Of a stretch of DNA of 64,000 bases, positions 42,303 to 51,085 are shown piece after piece. The notes below the pieces were generated by a model. It was not told the DNA's origin. It searched no databases and was given only the letters and a program-made list of their open reading frames with translations. Location: assembly GCF_013404595.1 (NCBI RefSeq), contig NZ_JABVAX010000001.1, forward strand, positions 654,646 through 718,645, given 5' to 3'. The translations under genes and the position numbers were made by a program. Each line of letters begins with the position of its first letter. The stretch's first letter is position 1. The DNA is from Jannaschia marina (GTDB lineage: Bacteria; Pseudomonadota; Alphaproteobacteria; Rhodobacterales; Rhodobacteraceae).

Positions 42303-44728
42303 TCCGCGGCCTCCAGCGTCAGGTCGGCGACGGGCTGATAACTCTCCGCCTTGCGCGCGGCGTGATCGGCCCAGGGATCGCGGCGATAGACGGATTGCGA
42401 GATCTCGAAACGCTCGACCAGCGCGGCGCGGGCCTCCGTGTCCTCGATCTGCTCCCGGATCCAGTCCATCCCGACCTTGCCCATCCACTTGTAGATGCGG
42501 TCGAGGTACTTGGCGTTCTCGCGGTAGAGCTGGGTGACGGCGCAGACGACGGCGATGGCCTCCGCTTCGGTCGCCACGTCGATCAGGCGCTCCGTCTCCT
42601 TCACGTCCATGCCCGCGGCCCCGCCGATCCCGATCTGGTAGCCCGAGTCGACGCAGACCACGCCGATGTCCTTGCAGGTCGCTTCGGCGCAGTTGCGGGG
42701 GCACCCCGAGACCGCGAGCTTCAGCTTGTGCGGCGTCCAGGAGCCCCAGAGCACCTTCTCGAGCTGGATGCCGAGGCCGGTCGAATCCTGCGTGCCGAAG
42801 CGGCAGTGGTCGGTGCCCACGCAGGTCTTCACCGTGCGCAAGCCCTTGGAATAGGCATGGCCCGAAACCATGCCCGCGTCGTTCAGGTCGGCCCAGATCG
42901 CCGGCAGGTCCTCGCCCTTGACGCCCAGGAGATCGATCCGCTGGCCGCCGGTCACCTTGACCGTGGGCACATCGTATTTGTCGGCGGCATCGGCGATGGC
43001 GCGCAGCTCGTCCGGCGTCGTGATCCCGCCCCACATCCGCGGCACGACGCTGAAGGTGCCGTCCTTCTGGATGTTGGCGTGCTTGCGCTCGTTGATGAAG
43101 CGGCTCTGCGGGTCGTCGGCATAGTCGAGCGGCCAGTCGGCCAGCAGGTAGAAATTGAGCGCGGGGCGGCAGACGTGACAGCCGTCGTGGGTGCGCCAGC
43201 CGAGTTCCTGCCAGACGGCGGGCATCGACTTCAGGCCCTGCGCCTTGATGAGGCGGCGCACCTCCTCGTGGCTGAGGTCGGAGCAGCCGCAGATGGACTG
43301 CTTCGTCTCGACCTCCGCACCTGTCGTCACCGCGATCAGCTGCTCCACGAGACCCGTGCAGGTGCCGCAGGAGGCGCTGGCCTTGGTGCAGGCCCGGACC
43401 GCGCCGAGGTCGGTCGCTCCGCCGGCGATCGCGCCGACGATGTCACCCTTGCACACGCCGTTGCAGCCGCAGATTTCCGCATCATCCGGCAAGGCTGCAA
43501 CGGCTGAGAGAGGGTCCACGGCGGCCCCCCCCTGGTAGGCGGGACCGAAGATCAGCGTGTCGCGCATCTCCGAGATGTCCGTCCGGTCCTTAATGAGGCC
43601 AAAGAACCAGTTGGAGTCCGCCGTGTCCCCGTACATGACCGCGCCGACGACCCGGTCGTCCTCGATCACGAGGCGGCGATAGACGCCCCGGCCCGGATCG
43701 CGGAAGACGATGTCCTCGCGGCCCTCTCCTTCCGCGAAGTCGCCCGCGGAGAAGAGGTCGCAGCCGGTAACCTTCAGCTTGGTCGAAAGATCCTTCTGCA
43801 CGAACCGCGCCTCTTCGCCGCAAAGCGTGGCGGCGGCCACTTTCGCTTGATCGTAGAGCGGGGCCACGAGCCCGAAGAGCGCGCCGTCGTGCTCGACGCA
43901 CTCTCCGACGGCGAGCACATCTGCATCGGAGGTGACCATCTGGTCGTCCACGTGGATGCCGCGCCCGACAGCCAGTCCGGCGTCCTGCGCCAGCGCGACG
44001 TTCGGGCGGATGCCGACCGCCATCACCAGCAGGTCGCAGGGCAATTCCGTCCCGTCGTCGAGGAGGAGCGCGCGGACGCGGCCGCCTTCGCCCAGGATCT
44101 CCTTGGAATTGGCAGAGCACCTGACCGTGATCCCCTTGTCCACGAGCGCCTTGCGCAAGAGGTAGCCCGCCGCCTCGTCGAGCTGCCGCTCCATCAGATG
44201 CGGCATGATGTGGACAACCGTGACGTCGGCCCCGCGCGCGGCCATCCCCGCCGCCGCCTCGAGCCCCAGAAGCCCGCCGCCGATGACCACGACGCGCTTG
44301 TCCGCGCCCATGGCCATCATACGCTCGGTGTCCTCGAGGTCGCGGTAGGCGATCACCCCGTCGAGGTCGTGGCCCGGCAGCGGGATCATGAAGGGGTTGG
44401 AGCCCGTCCCGATCAGCAGCTTGTCGTAGGGCAGCACCTCTCCGGTCTCTGCCGTCACCGTCTTCGCGGTTCTGTCGATGTTCGAGATGCGCTCGCCGAA
44501 GCGGCAGGTTACGCCATTCTCAGCGTACCAGGCGTCGTCGTGGGTCACGATCTCGTCGTAGGTCTTCTCGCCCGAGAGGACAGGCGAGAGCATGATACGG
44601 TTGTAGTTGCCCCGCGGCTCCGCGTTGAAGAGCGTGACATCCCAGCCTTCGGGCTCCCGTTCCAGGAGATGTTCGAGCGCGCGGCCCGTGGCCATGCCCG
44701 CGCCGATGACGATGAGCTTCTTCTTCAT
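42299..44728 (-). CDS. nirB: Nitrite reductase (NADH) large subunit
   Basis: A siroheme/4Fe-4S/FAD nitrite reductase of 809 residues. Domains in order: pyridine nucleotide-disulphide reductase (IVIGAGMATGRALEHLL, VVIGGGLLGLEAAAGMAARG), BFD-like 2Fe-2S pair (CGCNGVCKGD, SASCGTCTGLVEQL, CGCSDLSHEEV), then sulfite/nitrite reductase half-domains with the siroheme and cluster Cys (TDHCRFGTQDS, VSGCPRNCAEATCKD). The ATG at 44728 follows GGAG by 8 bases; a GTG at 44737 would overlap the ABC gene by 4 nt. Paired with nirD. Confidence 0.96.
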   Translation of the reverse strand: MKKKLIVIGAGMATGRALEHLLEREPEGWDVTLFNAEPRGNYNRIMLSPVLSGEKTYDEIVTHDDAWYAENGVTCRFGERISNIDRTAKTVTAETGEVLPYDKLLIGTGSNPFMIPLPGHDLDGVIAYRDLEDTERMMAMGADKRVVVIGGGLLGLEAAAGMAARGADVTVVHIMPHLMERQLDEAAGYLLRKALVDKGITVRCSANSKEILGEGGRVRALLLDDGTELPCDLLVMAVGIRPNVALAQDAGLAVGRGIHVDDQMVTSDADVLAVGECVEHDGALFGLVAPLYDQAKVAAATLCGEEARFVQKDLSTKLKVTGCDLFSAGDFAEGEGREDIVFRDPGRGVYRRLVIEDDRVVGAVMYGDTADSNWFFGLIKDRTDISEMRDTLIFGPAYQGGAAVDPLSAVAALPDDAEICGCNGVCKGDIVGAIAGGATDLGAVRACTKASASCGTCTGLVEQLIAVTTGAEVETKQSICGCSDLSHEEVRRLIKAQGLKSMPAVWQELGWRTHDGCHVCRPALNFYLLADWPLDYADDPQSRFINERKHANIQKDGTFSVVPRMWGGITTPDELRAIADAADKYDVPTVKVTGGQRIDLLGVKGEDLPAIWADLNDAGMVSGHAYSKGLRTVKTCVGTDHCRFGTQDSTGLGIQLEKVLWGSWTPHKLKLAVSGCPRNCAEATCKDIGVVCVDSGYQIGIGGAAGMDVKETERLIDVATEAEAIAVVCAVTQLYRENAKYLDRIYKWMGKVGMDWIREQIEDTEARAALVERFEISQSVYRRDPWADHAARKAESYQPVADLTLEAAE

Positions 44729-44733
44729 CTCTT

Positions 44734-46398
44734 TCACTCCGCTGCGATTGCGGTGGGTTTCGGCTTGGGCGTGGCCCCGTGCTCGTACTCCTCGAGGAAA
44801 TCGAGCACCTCCTGCCGGTAGTCGTAGTAGTCCGGGTGCTCGAGCAGCGCCTTGCGGCTGCGCGGGCGGGGCAGATCGACGTCGACGATCTTGCCGATGG
44901 TGGCGCGGGGACCGTTCGTCATCATCACCACGCGGTCGGCCAGCAGGATCGCCTCATCCACGTCGTGCGTGACGCAGATCGCCGTCACCTTCGTGCGCGA
45001 CCAGACCTCCATCAGCACCTCCTGAAGTTCCCAGCGGGTGAGCGAATCCAGCATCCCGAAGGGCTCGTCGAGAAGGAGGAGCTTGGGCGAAAGCGCGAAG
45101 GCCCGCGCGATGCCGACCCGCTGTTTCATGCCGTTCGAGAGGTCCGCGGCCTGCTTGTCCATCGCGTCGGCGAGGCCCACGCGTTCGAGGTAGTAGTCGA
45201 CCACGTCCTGCCGTTCGGCCCGGCTGGCGCGGGGATAGACCTTGTCGACGCCGATCGCGACGTTCTCCCGCGCGGTGAGCCAGGGGAAGAGGTTGGGCGA
45301 CTGGAAGACGACCGCGCGCTCCGGGTCGGCCCCCTCGACGTGGCGGCCGTCGAGCTTGATCGCGCCCTTCGAGATCGGGTTCAGGCCGGCCGCCATCGTG
45401 AGCACGGTCGACTTGCCGCAGCCCGAATGCCCGATGAGCGAGATGAACTCGCCGCGATCCATCTTCAGGTCGAAATCCTCGACTACGGTGAGCGGACCCT
45501 TGGGCGTCGGATATACCTTGTGGAGCTGGCTGAAGTCGAGGAAGCGGGTGTCGAGAAGCCCCTCCTGCGCTTTCGCGACCGCCACCGGGACGCCGTGGAT
45601 CGGTGTCACGTTCGGGAGCACCCGTGCGCCTTCGGTCTTGGCGTCGATGCCGATGTCCATGAGGTATGTGGTCACCGCCGCGCGCAGGGCCTTGAAGGCG
45701 GCATCGGTGTTCATCGCGCCCCGGTCCCGCGGGCGGGGCAGCGTCACGTCGAAGCTCTGCCCGAGCGTGCCCTCGGGCGTCAGAGTCAGGATGCGATCGG
45801 CCAGCAGGACAGCCTCGTCGACGTCGTTGGTGATGAGGAGACAGGTCTTCCTGTCGCGCTCCCAGATCTGGAGGATCTCGTCGGCGAGGTTGGCCCGCGT
45901 GAGCGCGTCGAGCGCCGAGAGCGGCTCGTCGAGGAGGAGCATCTCAGGGTTCATGGCGAGCGCGCGGGCCACGGCGACCCGCTGGCGCATTCCGCCCGAG
46001 AGTTCCGCAGGGCGGCGCGACATGGCGTGGCTGAGCCCGACCATCTCCACGTAGTGGACGATTTTGTCGCGCCGCTCCGCCTTCGTCAGCCGTGGGAAGA
46101 CCGCATCGACGGCAAGGCCCACGTTCCCCTCGACCGTGAGCCAGGGCATCAGGCTGTAGGACTGGAAGACGAGGCCGCGCTCCGGCCCCGGCTCCTTCAC
46201 CGGCAGGCCCTTGAAAGTGACGGTCCCGGCGTCCGGCTGTTCCAGCCCCGCGATCAGGTTCATCAGGGTCGACTTGCCCGAGCCCGAGAAGCCGAGGATC
46301 GCCACGAATTCGCCTTCGGCCACGTCGAGGGAGATGTCGCGCAGGACGGGCGTGTCGCCGAAGCCCTTCGAGACGGTGTCGAATGTCAGGATACCCAT
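44734..46398 (-). CDS. Nitrate/nitrite ABC transporter ATPase, two nucleotide-binding domains fused (NrtC-NrtD type)
   Basis: A 554-residue protein with two complete ABC ATPase domains. The first has Walker A GFSGSGKST (36-44) and signature LSGGMRQRV; the second has GHSGCGKST (323-331) and signature LSNGMKQRV. Cyanobacteria use separate NrtC and NrtD, where NrtC carries an NrtA-like sensor domain. Here the two ATPases are in one chain joined by a 60-residue linker, and there is no sensor domain. One NrtB-like permease is encoded just upstream (5 bp gap). It powers nitrate/nitrite import. Confidence 0.92.
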   Translation of the reverse strand: MGILTFDTVSKGFGDTPVLRDISLDVAEGEFVAILGFSGSGKSTLMNLIAGLEQPDAGTVTFKGLPVKEPGPERGLVFQSYSLMPWLTVEGNVGLAVDAVFPRLTKAERRDKIVHYVEMVGLSHAMSRRPAELSGGMRQRVAVARALAMNPEMLLLDEPLSALDALTRANLADEILQIWERDRKTCLLITNDVDEAVLLADRILTLTPEGTLGQSFDVTLPRPRDRGAMNTDAAFKALRAAVTTYLMDIGIDAKTEGARVLPNVTPIHGVPVAVAKAQEGLLDTRFLDFSQLHKVYPTPKGPLTVVEDFDLKMDRGEFISLIGHSGCGKSTVLTMAAGLNPISKGAIKLDGRHVEGADPERAVVFQSPNLFPWLTARENVAIGVDKVYPRASRAERQDVVDYYLERVGLADAMDKQAADLSNGMKQRVGIARAFALSPKLLLLDEPFGMLDSLTRWELQEVLMEVWSRTKVTAICVTHDVDEAILLADRVVMMTNGPRATIGKIVDVDLPRPRSRKALLEHPDYYDYRQEVLDFLEEYEHGATPKPKPTAIAAE

Positions 46399-46403
46399 GG
46401 CGC

Positions 46404-47480
46404 TCACCGGTTGGCCGAGAAGGTGAAGAGCGATTGCAGCGCGTACATCACCCGGTCGAGCAGGAAGCCGATGATCCCGATGGTGAAGACGGCGACCATG
46501 ATCTTGGCGAGGCTCTGCGACGATCCGTTCTGGAACTCGTCCCAGACGAACTTTCCGAGGCCCGGGTTCTGGGCCAGCATCTCGGCCGCGATCAGGACCA
46601 TCCAACCGACACCCAGCGAGAGGCGGAGACCGGTGAAGATGAGCGGCAGCGCAGAGGGCAGCACGAGCTTGGTGATCTTCGACCACGTGCCCATCTTGAG
46701 CACCTTCGAGACGTTCACGAGGTCGCGGTCGATGGAGGCCACGCCGAGCGCGGTGTTGATGAGCGTGGGCCAGAGCGAGCAGAGCGTCACGGTGATGGCG
46801 GAGACGAGGAAGCTCTTGGCGAAGAGCCCGTCCTGCGTCACGTAGACGGCCGAGACGACCATGGTCACGATCGGCAGCCAGGCCAGGGGACTGACCGGCT
46901 TGAAGACCTGGATCAGCGGGTTGATCGCGGCGTTCGCCGTGGGCGAGAGGCCGGCGAGGATGCCGAGCGGCACGGCGATGACCGTCGCGATCAGGAAGCC
47001 GAAGAAGACGGTGCCGATCGAGGTGCGGATCTGGTCGTAGTAGCTCGGTGCCCCGGTATAGGCCCGCTGGACCGGTTCCTGCCCCGCGGCGACGCGACGC
47101 TCGTTCAGCGTGGCGACCTGTTCGGCGAACTGCGCCTTGCGCGCGGCCTTGGCGGCGGCGTCCTCGTGCAGGCTGACGGCCTGTTCCCAGACCGCGACGG
47201 GACCGGGGATCGCGCCGAGCGAGGTCTGCACCGTTGGGGCGAGCGTGCCCCAGACCGCGAGGAAGCCCAGGATCGCCAGGAGCGGGACGCCGAGAAGCCG
47301 CCAGATCTCGCCCATCTGACCCCGCGGGTTGTCGCCGGCGGCGGCCTTCAGGATCGGGGTGATCCAGGCGAGGCCAAGCACGCGGAACCATTTGTCGGCG
47401 CTGTTGATGCGGGTGAAGAGGCGGGCGCGCCGGGCCTCTCGGGCCAGGGCGGCGTCGGTGCCGGGGTCGATGGCGGTCAT
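46404..47480 (-). CDS. nrtB: Nitrate/nitrite ABC transporter permease
   Basis: A 358-residue inner-membrane permease. After a long N-terminal part with one span (LLGVPLLAILGFLAVWGTLAP) comes the binding-protein-dependent transport domain of five or six spans, including the EAA-like loop (VSKVLKMGTWSKITKLVLPSALPLIFTGLRL). The periplasmic loop between spans one and two is long (about 80 residues). It partners NrtA and the fused ATPase. The gene lies 118 bp downstream of nrtA, and the gap contains a strong hairpin. Confidence 0.93.
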   Translation of the reverse strand: MTAIDPGTDAALAREARRARLFTRINSADKWFRVLGLAWITPILKAAAGDNPRGQMGEIWRLLGVPLLAILGFLAVWGTLAPTVQTSLGAIPGPVAVWEQAVSLHEDAAAKAARKAQFAEQVATLNERRVAAGQEPVQRAYTGAPSYYDQIRTSIGTVFFGFLIATVIAVPLGILAGLSPTANAAINPLIQVFKPVSPLAWLPIVTMVVSAVYVTQDGLFAKSFLVSAITVTLCSLWPTLINTALGVASIDRDLVNVSKVLKMGTWSKITKLVLPSALPLIFTGLRLSLGVGWMVLIAAEMLAQNPGLGKFVWDEFQNGSSQSLAKIMVAVFTIGIIGFLLDRVMYALQSLFTFSANR

Positions 47481-47557
47481 GGCTGTCTCCCTTCGGGGAT
47501 GATGTCGGTCGCGGCGATGCTGGAGCGCGGCGGTGTACTGGAGGCGCACGGCGGGTG

Positions 47558-47591
47558 GACCGGGGATGCCCCTGCGTCGGGGGCCCCGGTC
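47558..47591 (-). promoter_or_regulatory. Stable hairpin between nrtA and nrtB
   Basis: GACCGGGG (47558-47565) pairs with CCCCGGTC (47584-47591), and an inner CCCC/GGGG pair adds four more base pairs after a 3-nt bulge. No T tract follows. It may protect the 3' end of the nrtA part of the mRNA and so raise the amount of binding protein relative to the membrane parts. Confidence 0.6.
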
Positions 47592-47598
47592 GCGGGTC

Positions 47599-48966
47599 TC
47601 AGCCCTGCACCTCGCCGTTGACCACGCGCTGGTCGCCCTTCAGGCCGATGGGCAGGCTCTCGAGGTAGGCGTTGGGCTGAGAGCCGTCATAGGCGATGCC
47701 GTCGATGATGTCCCCGGCGGGCGTCGGCTCCTTGAAGCCATTGCTGTCCCAGGGGAAATCCGCCTCGTTCGCCAGCCCTTGATCGACCAGCAGACGGGCC
47801 GCCTCCAGATAGATGTCGGGGCGATAGACCGACTCGGCGGTGTCGAAGAACCACTCGTCGGTCTGCGGCTCTGCGATCTGACCCCAGCGGCGCATCTGGG
47901 TCAGGTACCAGATCGCGTCCGAGTAGTAGGGATAGGTCGCGTTGTAGCGGAAGAAGACGTTGAAGTCGGGCACCTCGCGCACGTCGCCCTTCTCGTACTC
48001 GAAGGTGCCGGTCATGGAGTTCGCGATGACCTCGGCATCCGCGCCGACGTACTCGGGCCGGGCGAGCATCTCGACGGCGGCCTGCCGGTTGGCGTTATCG
48101 TTCTCGTCGAGCCAGATCGCGGCCCGGATGAGCGCCTTGACGATGGCCTTCGTCGTGTTCGGGTTTTCCTCGGCGAATTCGGCGGTGATGCCGAAGACCT
48201 TCTCGGGGTTGTTCTTCCACATCTCGTAGTCGGTGATGACAGGCACGCCGATGCCCTTGGCGACGGCCTGCTGGTTCCATGGCTCGCCCACGGCATAGCC
48301 ATAGATCGTGCCGGCCTCGAGCGTGGCGGGCATCTGCGGCGGCGGCGTCACCGAGAGGAAGGCCTCGGCCCCGATCGTGCCGGAGACGTCGGTCGGGGAG
48401 TAGTAGCCCGGTTCGATCCCGCCGGCGGCGAGCCAGTAGCGCAGCTCGTAGTTGTGGGTCGAGACTGGGAAGACCATGCCCATGTTGAAGGGCTTGCCCT
48501 CGGCGGCGTAGCTCTCGACCACGGGGGCCAGCGCTTCGGCCGAGATGGGGTGCTGAGGGCGGCCGTCTTCCATGAGCGGCACGTTCGGCTTCATCGCTTC
48601 CCAGACCTCGTTCGACACGGTGATGCCGTTGCCGTTCAGGTCCATCGAGAAGGGCGTGATGATATGCGCTTCGGTGCCGTAGCCGATGGTGGCGGCCAGC
48701 GGCTGTCCGGCCAGCATGTGCGCGCCGTCGAGCTGACCATCGATCACGCCGTCGAGCAGAACCTTCCAGTTGGCCTGCGCCTCGAGCGTGACGAAGAGCC
48801 CCTCGTCGAGGAAGTAGCCGTTCTCGTAGGCCACGGCGAGCGGAGCCATGTCGGTCAGCTTGATGAAACCGAAGGTCAGCTCGTCTTTTTCCAGTTCGAG
48901 CAGTTCGGCCGACGCGGCCGTGGCTGTCAGCAGCAGTGAGGTGGTCAGGGTTGCGATGCGAAACAT
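47599..48966 (-). CDS. nrtA: Nitrate/nitrite ABC transporter substrate-binding protein
   Basis: A 455-residue periplasmic nitrate-binding protein of the NrtA/CmpA family with a Sec signal peptide (about residues 1-20). The family segments [54 protein letters not shown] and [12 protein letters not shown] are present. It is the first gene of the transport and reduction operon and is preceded by the two-hairpin RNA leader with a terminator (49000-49113). It is paralogous to the cytoplasmic sensor NasS encoded just upstream. Confidence 0.94.
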   Translation of the reverse strand: MFRIATLTTSLLLTATAASAELLELEKDELTFGFIKLTDMAPLAVAYENGYFLDEGLFVTLEAQANWKVLLDGVIDGQLDGAHMLAGQPLAATIGYGTEAHIITPFSMDLNGNGITVSNEVWEAMKPNVPLMEDGRPQHPISAEALAPVVESYAAEGKPFNMGMVFPVSTHNYELRYWLAAGGIEPGYYSPTDVSGTIGAEAFLSVTPPPQMPATLEAGTIYGYAVGEPWNQQAVAKGIGVPVITDYEMWKNNPEKVFGITAEFAEENPNTTKAIVKALIRAAIWLDENDNANRQAAVEMLARPEYVGADAEVIANSMTGTFEYEKGDVREVPDFNVFFRYNATYPYYSDAIWYLTQMRRWGQIAEPQTDEWFFDTAESVYRPDIYLEAARLLVDQGLANEADFPWDSNGFKEPTPAGDIIDGIAYDGSQPNAYLESLPIGLKGDQRVVNGEVQG

Positions 48967-48999
48967 GTGAAGGTCCTTTCCGGGCCCGCAGGCGATGGG

Positions 49000-49057
49000 A
49001 AAACGCGAAAAGCCGCTTGCGTCACGAACGACCCTCGGGTCGCACGGAACAAGCGGC
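49000..49057 (-). terminator. Leader terminator ahead of nrtA (regulated)
   Basis: On the minus strand GCCGCTTG (49057-49050) pairs with CAAGCGGC (49019-49012), followed by TTTTCGCGTTTT. A further stem forms inside the loop (49029-49042). It lies 30-90 bases upstream of the nrtA start, which is where an attenuator should be. Antitermination by NasT is inferred from the hairpins ahead of it. Confidence 0.8.
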
Positions 49058-49071
49058 GTTGCTTGGCAGGT

Positions 49072-49113
49072 GCCCTACTTCGGTGGAGAGCGGCGCGGGA
49101 CGTCATTGTCCCG
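49072..49113 (-). ncRNA. Tandem ANTAR-type hexaloop hairpins in the nas leader
   Basis: Read on the minus strand, hairpin 1 is CGGGAC-AATGAC-GTCCCG (49113-49096). After 4 nt, hairpin 2 is GCTCTCC-ACCGAA-GTAGGGC (49091-49072), with one mismatch and one wobble pair in a 7-bp stem. Both loops are six bases with A at position 1 and G at position 4, the known ANTAR-binding signature. With nasT encoded just upstream and a terminator just downstream, this is very likely the NasT target that allows read-through into nrtA when nitrate is present. The pairing was worked out by eye. Confidence 0.8.
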
Positions 49114-49168
49114 GACAACTTCACGTTCGCCGAACCGATGATGTTTGCAAAGGCGATTCTACACCGCA

Positions 49169-49182
49169 GCAATGCGAGTGCA
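49169..49182 (-). promoter_or_regulatory. Possible sigma-54-like promoter for the nrtA operon
   Basis: On the minus strand TGCAC, five bases, then TTGC resembles the -24/-12 elements (TGGCAC-N5-TTGC), with TG in place of the usual GG. It lies about 56 bases upstream of the first leader hairpin. The match is imperfect, so this is only a candidate. Confidence 0.3.
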
Positions 49183-49205
49183 GAAGATGCTCAAGAATGA
49201 GGCGC

Positions 49206-50357
49206 TCAATCGCCCGGATCGAAGGCTTTTCCATCGAAGAAGCGATCTGCGGGCAGAATCACGCGCCCCTCGGCCGAGGCGAGGGCCGTGGGCTGGGTCA
49301 ATGCGCCCTCGACCTTGCTGGCCGCCGAAGGCATGTCCGCCCCGAGCCCGGAGAGATGCGCGCGGAAGAGGTCGCTGCGGAAGACCTGACGGCCGCGGGC
49401 GCGCGCGTCCGCGCGATCATGGCCGAGCCGCCGGGCGAGCCGATCCGCGATCCAGGCGGCCTGGCTGCGCCAGGGGAAGGCCGCGGCCCCGTCGTGGAAA
49501 TGCACGAAACCGGGCACGTCGCGAGTCGTGCCGTCGGGCGCGACGACGAGGCGTCCCTGCATGGCCCGGTCGAGCAGTTCCGCCGGCTGACCGAGCAGCG
49601 CGGGCCGCGCGAGCATCTCGACTGCGGTCGCCCGTGCGCCGGGGTCTGCCAGCCATCGTCCCGCGCGCCAGACGGCCCGCATCAGCGCGCGGGCGAGCTC
49701 GGGGTTGGCCTCGGCCCAGCCGGTGCGCGTGGCCAGCACCTTCTCGGGCGCGAAGGACCAGATCGCCGACCCGGGCAGGATCAGGTGCGCAAGCCCGCTG
49801 TCCACGGCGACCGACCCCCAGGGCTCGCCCACGCAGAAGAGATCGACCGTCCCCGACCGGAGCGCCTCGGCCATCTGCGGCGGCGGTACCGTGCGGATCT
49901 GCAGCGGCGCGTCGTCACCGAGCCAGCGGTGCAGAAGCTCCCGGTGCATCGAATAGCCGAAGGGAACCGCGACGCGCAGGGGCGTGGCGGCCAGCAGGCG
50001 CGCGCGCAGGGCAACCGGATCGGCGAAGGGCAGGGGGCCGTCGGTATCGCTGAGGCGCTCCGCCAGCGCGCGCGAGAGACCGACGATGGTGCCGTTCACG
50101 GACAGAACCTGCAGCGCCTCGAAGCCCTGCGGCAGTGGGCCGAGGCCGAGCGCCTGCGCGATGGGAACCGGAGCCAGCATATGCGCGGCGTCCTCCGCTC
50201 CGGTGGCGAGCCGGTCGCGCAGCGTGGCCCAGGACGGCGCGGGCGTGAGCCGCAGGGCAAGCCCCTCGTCCCGGTCGAAGCCAAGCTCGCGCGCCACGAC
50301 CAGCGGCGCGCAGTCGGTCAGCGGGATGTATCCCACGTGGAGCGGCTCGGGGCTCAT
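49206..50357 (-). CDS. nasS: Nitrate sensor protein NasS
   Basis: A 383-residue protein of the NrtA/CmpA fold without a signal peptide, as in cytoplasmic NasS. It carries the same family blocks as NrtA (HVGYIPLTDCAPLVVARELGF, PPPQMAEALRSG, CVGEPWGSVAVDSGL). In related bacteria NasS holds NasT inactive and releases it when nitrate or nitrite binds. The start ATG overlaps the nasT stop by 4 nt (ATGA), so the two are made together. The RNA leader follows its stop. Confidence 0.92.
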   Translation of the reverse strand: MSPEPLHVGYIPLTDCAPLVVARELGFDRDEGLALRLTPAPSWATLRDRLATGAEDAAHMLAPVPIAQALGLGPLPQGFEALQVLSVNGTIVGLSRALAERLSDTDGPLPFADPVALRARLLAATPLRVAVPFGYSMHRELLHRWLGDDAPLQIRTVPPPQMAEALRSGTVDLFCVGEPWGSVAVDSGLAHLILPGSAIWSFAPEKVLATRTGWAEANPELARALMRAVWRAGRWLADPGARATAVEMLARPALLGQPAELLDRAMQGRLVVAPDGTTRDVPGFVHFHDGAAAFPWRSQAAWIADRLARRLGHDRADARARGRQVFRSDLFRAHLSGLGADMPSAASKVEGALTQPTALASAEGRVILPADRFFDGKAFDPGD

Positions 50358-50938
50358 CCGAGCAGGTCCGCGGCTGTGACCAGTGCCTGCGCCACGTCGG
50401 CCAACCGTTCCTTGCGGTCCATCGCCGTCTTTCGCAGGAGCGCGTAGGCCTCCGCCTCGTCGAGGCCCTTCGCGCGCATGACGATGCCCTTGGCGCGGTC
50501 GATGACCTTGCGCTCCTCAAGGGCGCGGCGCGTCTCCTCCAGCTCGGTCTGCATTCGCCGCATCAGCTGGAAGCGCGCGATCGCGGCCTCGAGGATCGGC
50601 TTGATCCGTTCCCGCCGCAGGCCGTCGACCACATAGGCCGACATGCCCGCCTCGACCGCCTGCCGGGCGAGCCCCTCGCTGTCGCGATCCACGAAGAGCG
50701 CGACGGCCCGGTCCTGCGGCCCGGACATGAGCGTGATCTCTTCGATGGCGTCGCGCGACGGGTCGGCGATGTCGACGAGCACGATGTCGGGTCGGATGTC
50801 GCGGACCGCGCGCGCGAGCTGGTCGAGCTCGCCCACGGTCTCGATGGTGCAGGGCACCGCCTCGCGCAGCGCTTCCGCGATCAGCGCGGCACGCTCGGCG
50901 TCGCGTTCGACGACGATGACGGAGAGGGAGCGGTCCAT
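50354..50938 (-). CDS. nasT: Nitrate-responsive antiterminator NasT (ANTAR)
   Basis: A 194-residue response-regulator-like protein. A receiver-like domain (SVIVVERDAERAALIAEAL, IVLVDIADPSRD) is followed by the C-terminal ANTAR RNA-binding domain (EERKVIDRAKGIVMRAKGLDE, EAYALLRKTAMDRKERLADVAQALV). ANTAR proteins bind paired hexaloop hairpins. The start at 50938 (MDRSLSVIVV) was chosen because it begins the receiver-like domain; an earlier in-frame ATG would add about 37 residues of low-complexity sequence. It is the first gene of the nasT-nasS pair. Confidence 0.93.
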   Translation of the reverse strand: MDRSLSVIVVERDAERAALIAEALREAVPCTIETVGELDQLARAVRDIRPDIVLVDIADPSRDAIEEITLMSGPQDRAVALFVDRDSEGLARQAVEAGMSAYVVDGLRRERIKPILEAAIARFQLMRRMQTELEETRRALEERKVIDRAKGIVMRAKGLDEAEAYALLRKTAMDRKERLADVAQALVTAADLLG

Positions 50939-51085
50939 GGCTTCGCAGGGGTCCGGCGCGCCGTCCGAAAGGCAAGCGAAGCGGCGGGGCGGCGGTCCCG
51001 CCCGCGCGGAATGCGCGTTCCTTGGGCAGATGCGGTTCGGCCTGCGCATTCTCGGGGCAGCCTTGCGACGGCCGCCGTCGCGGGC

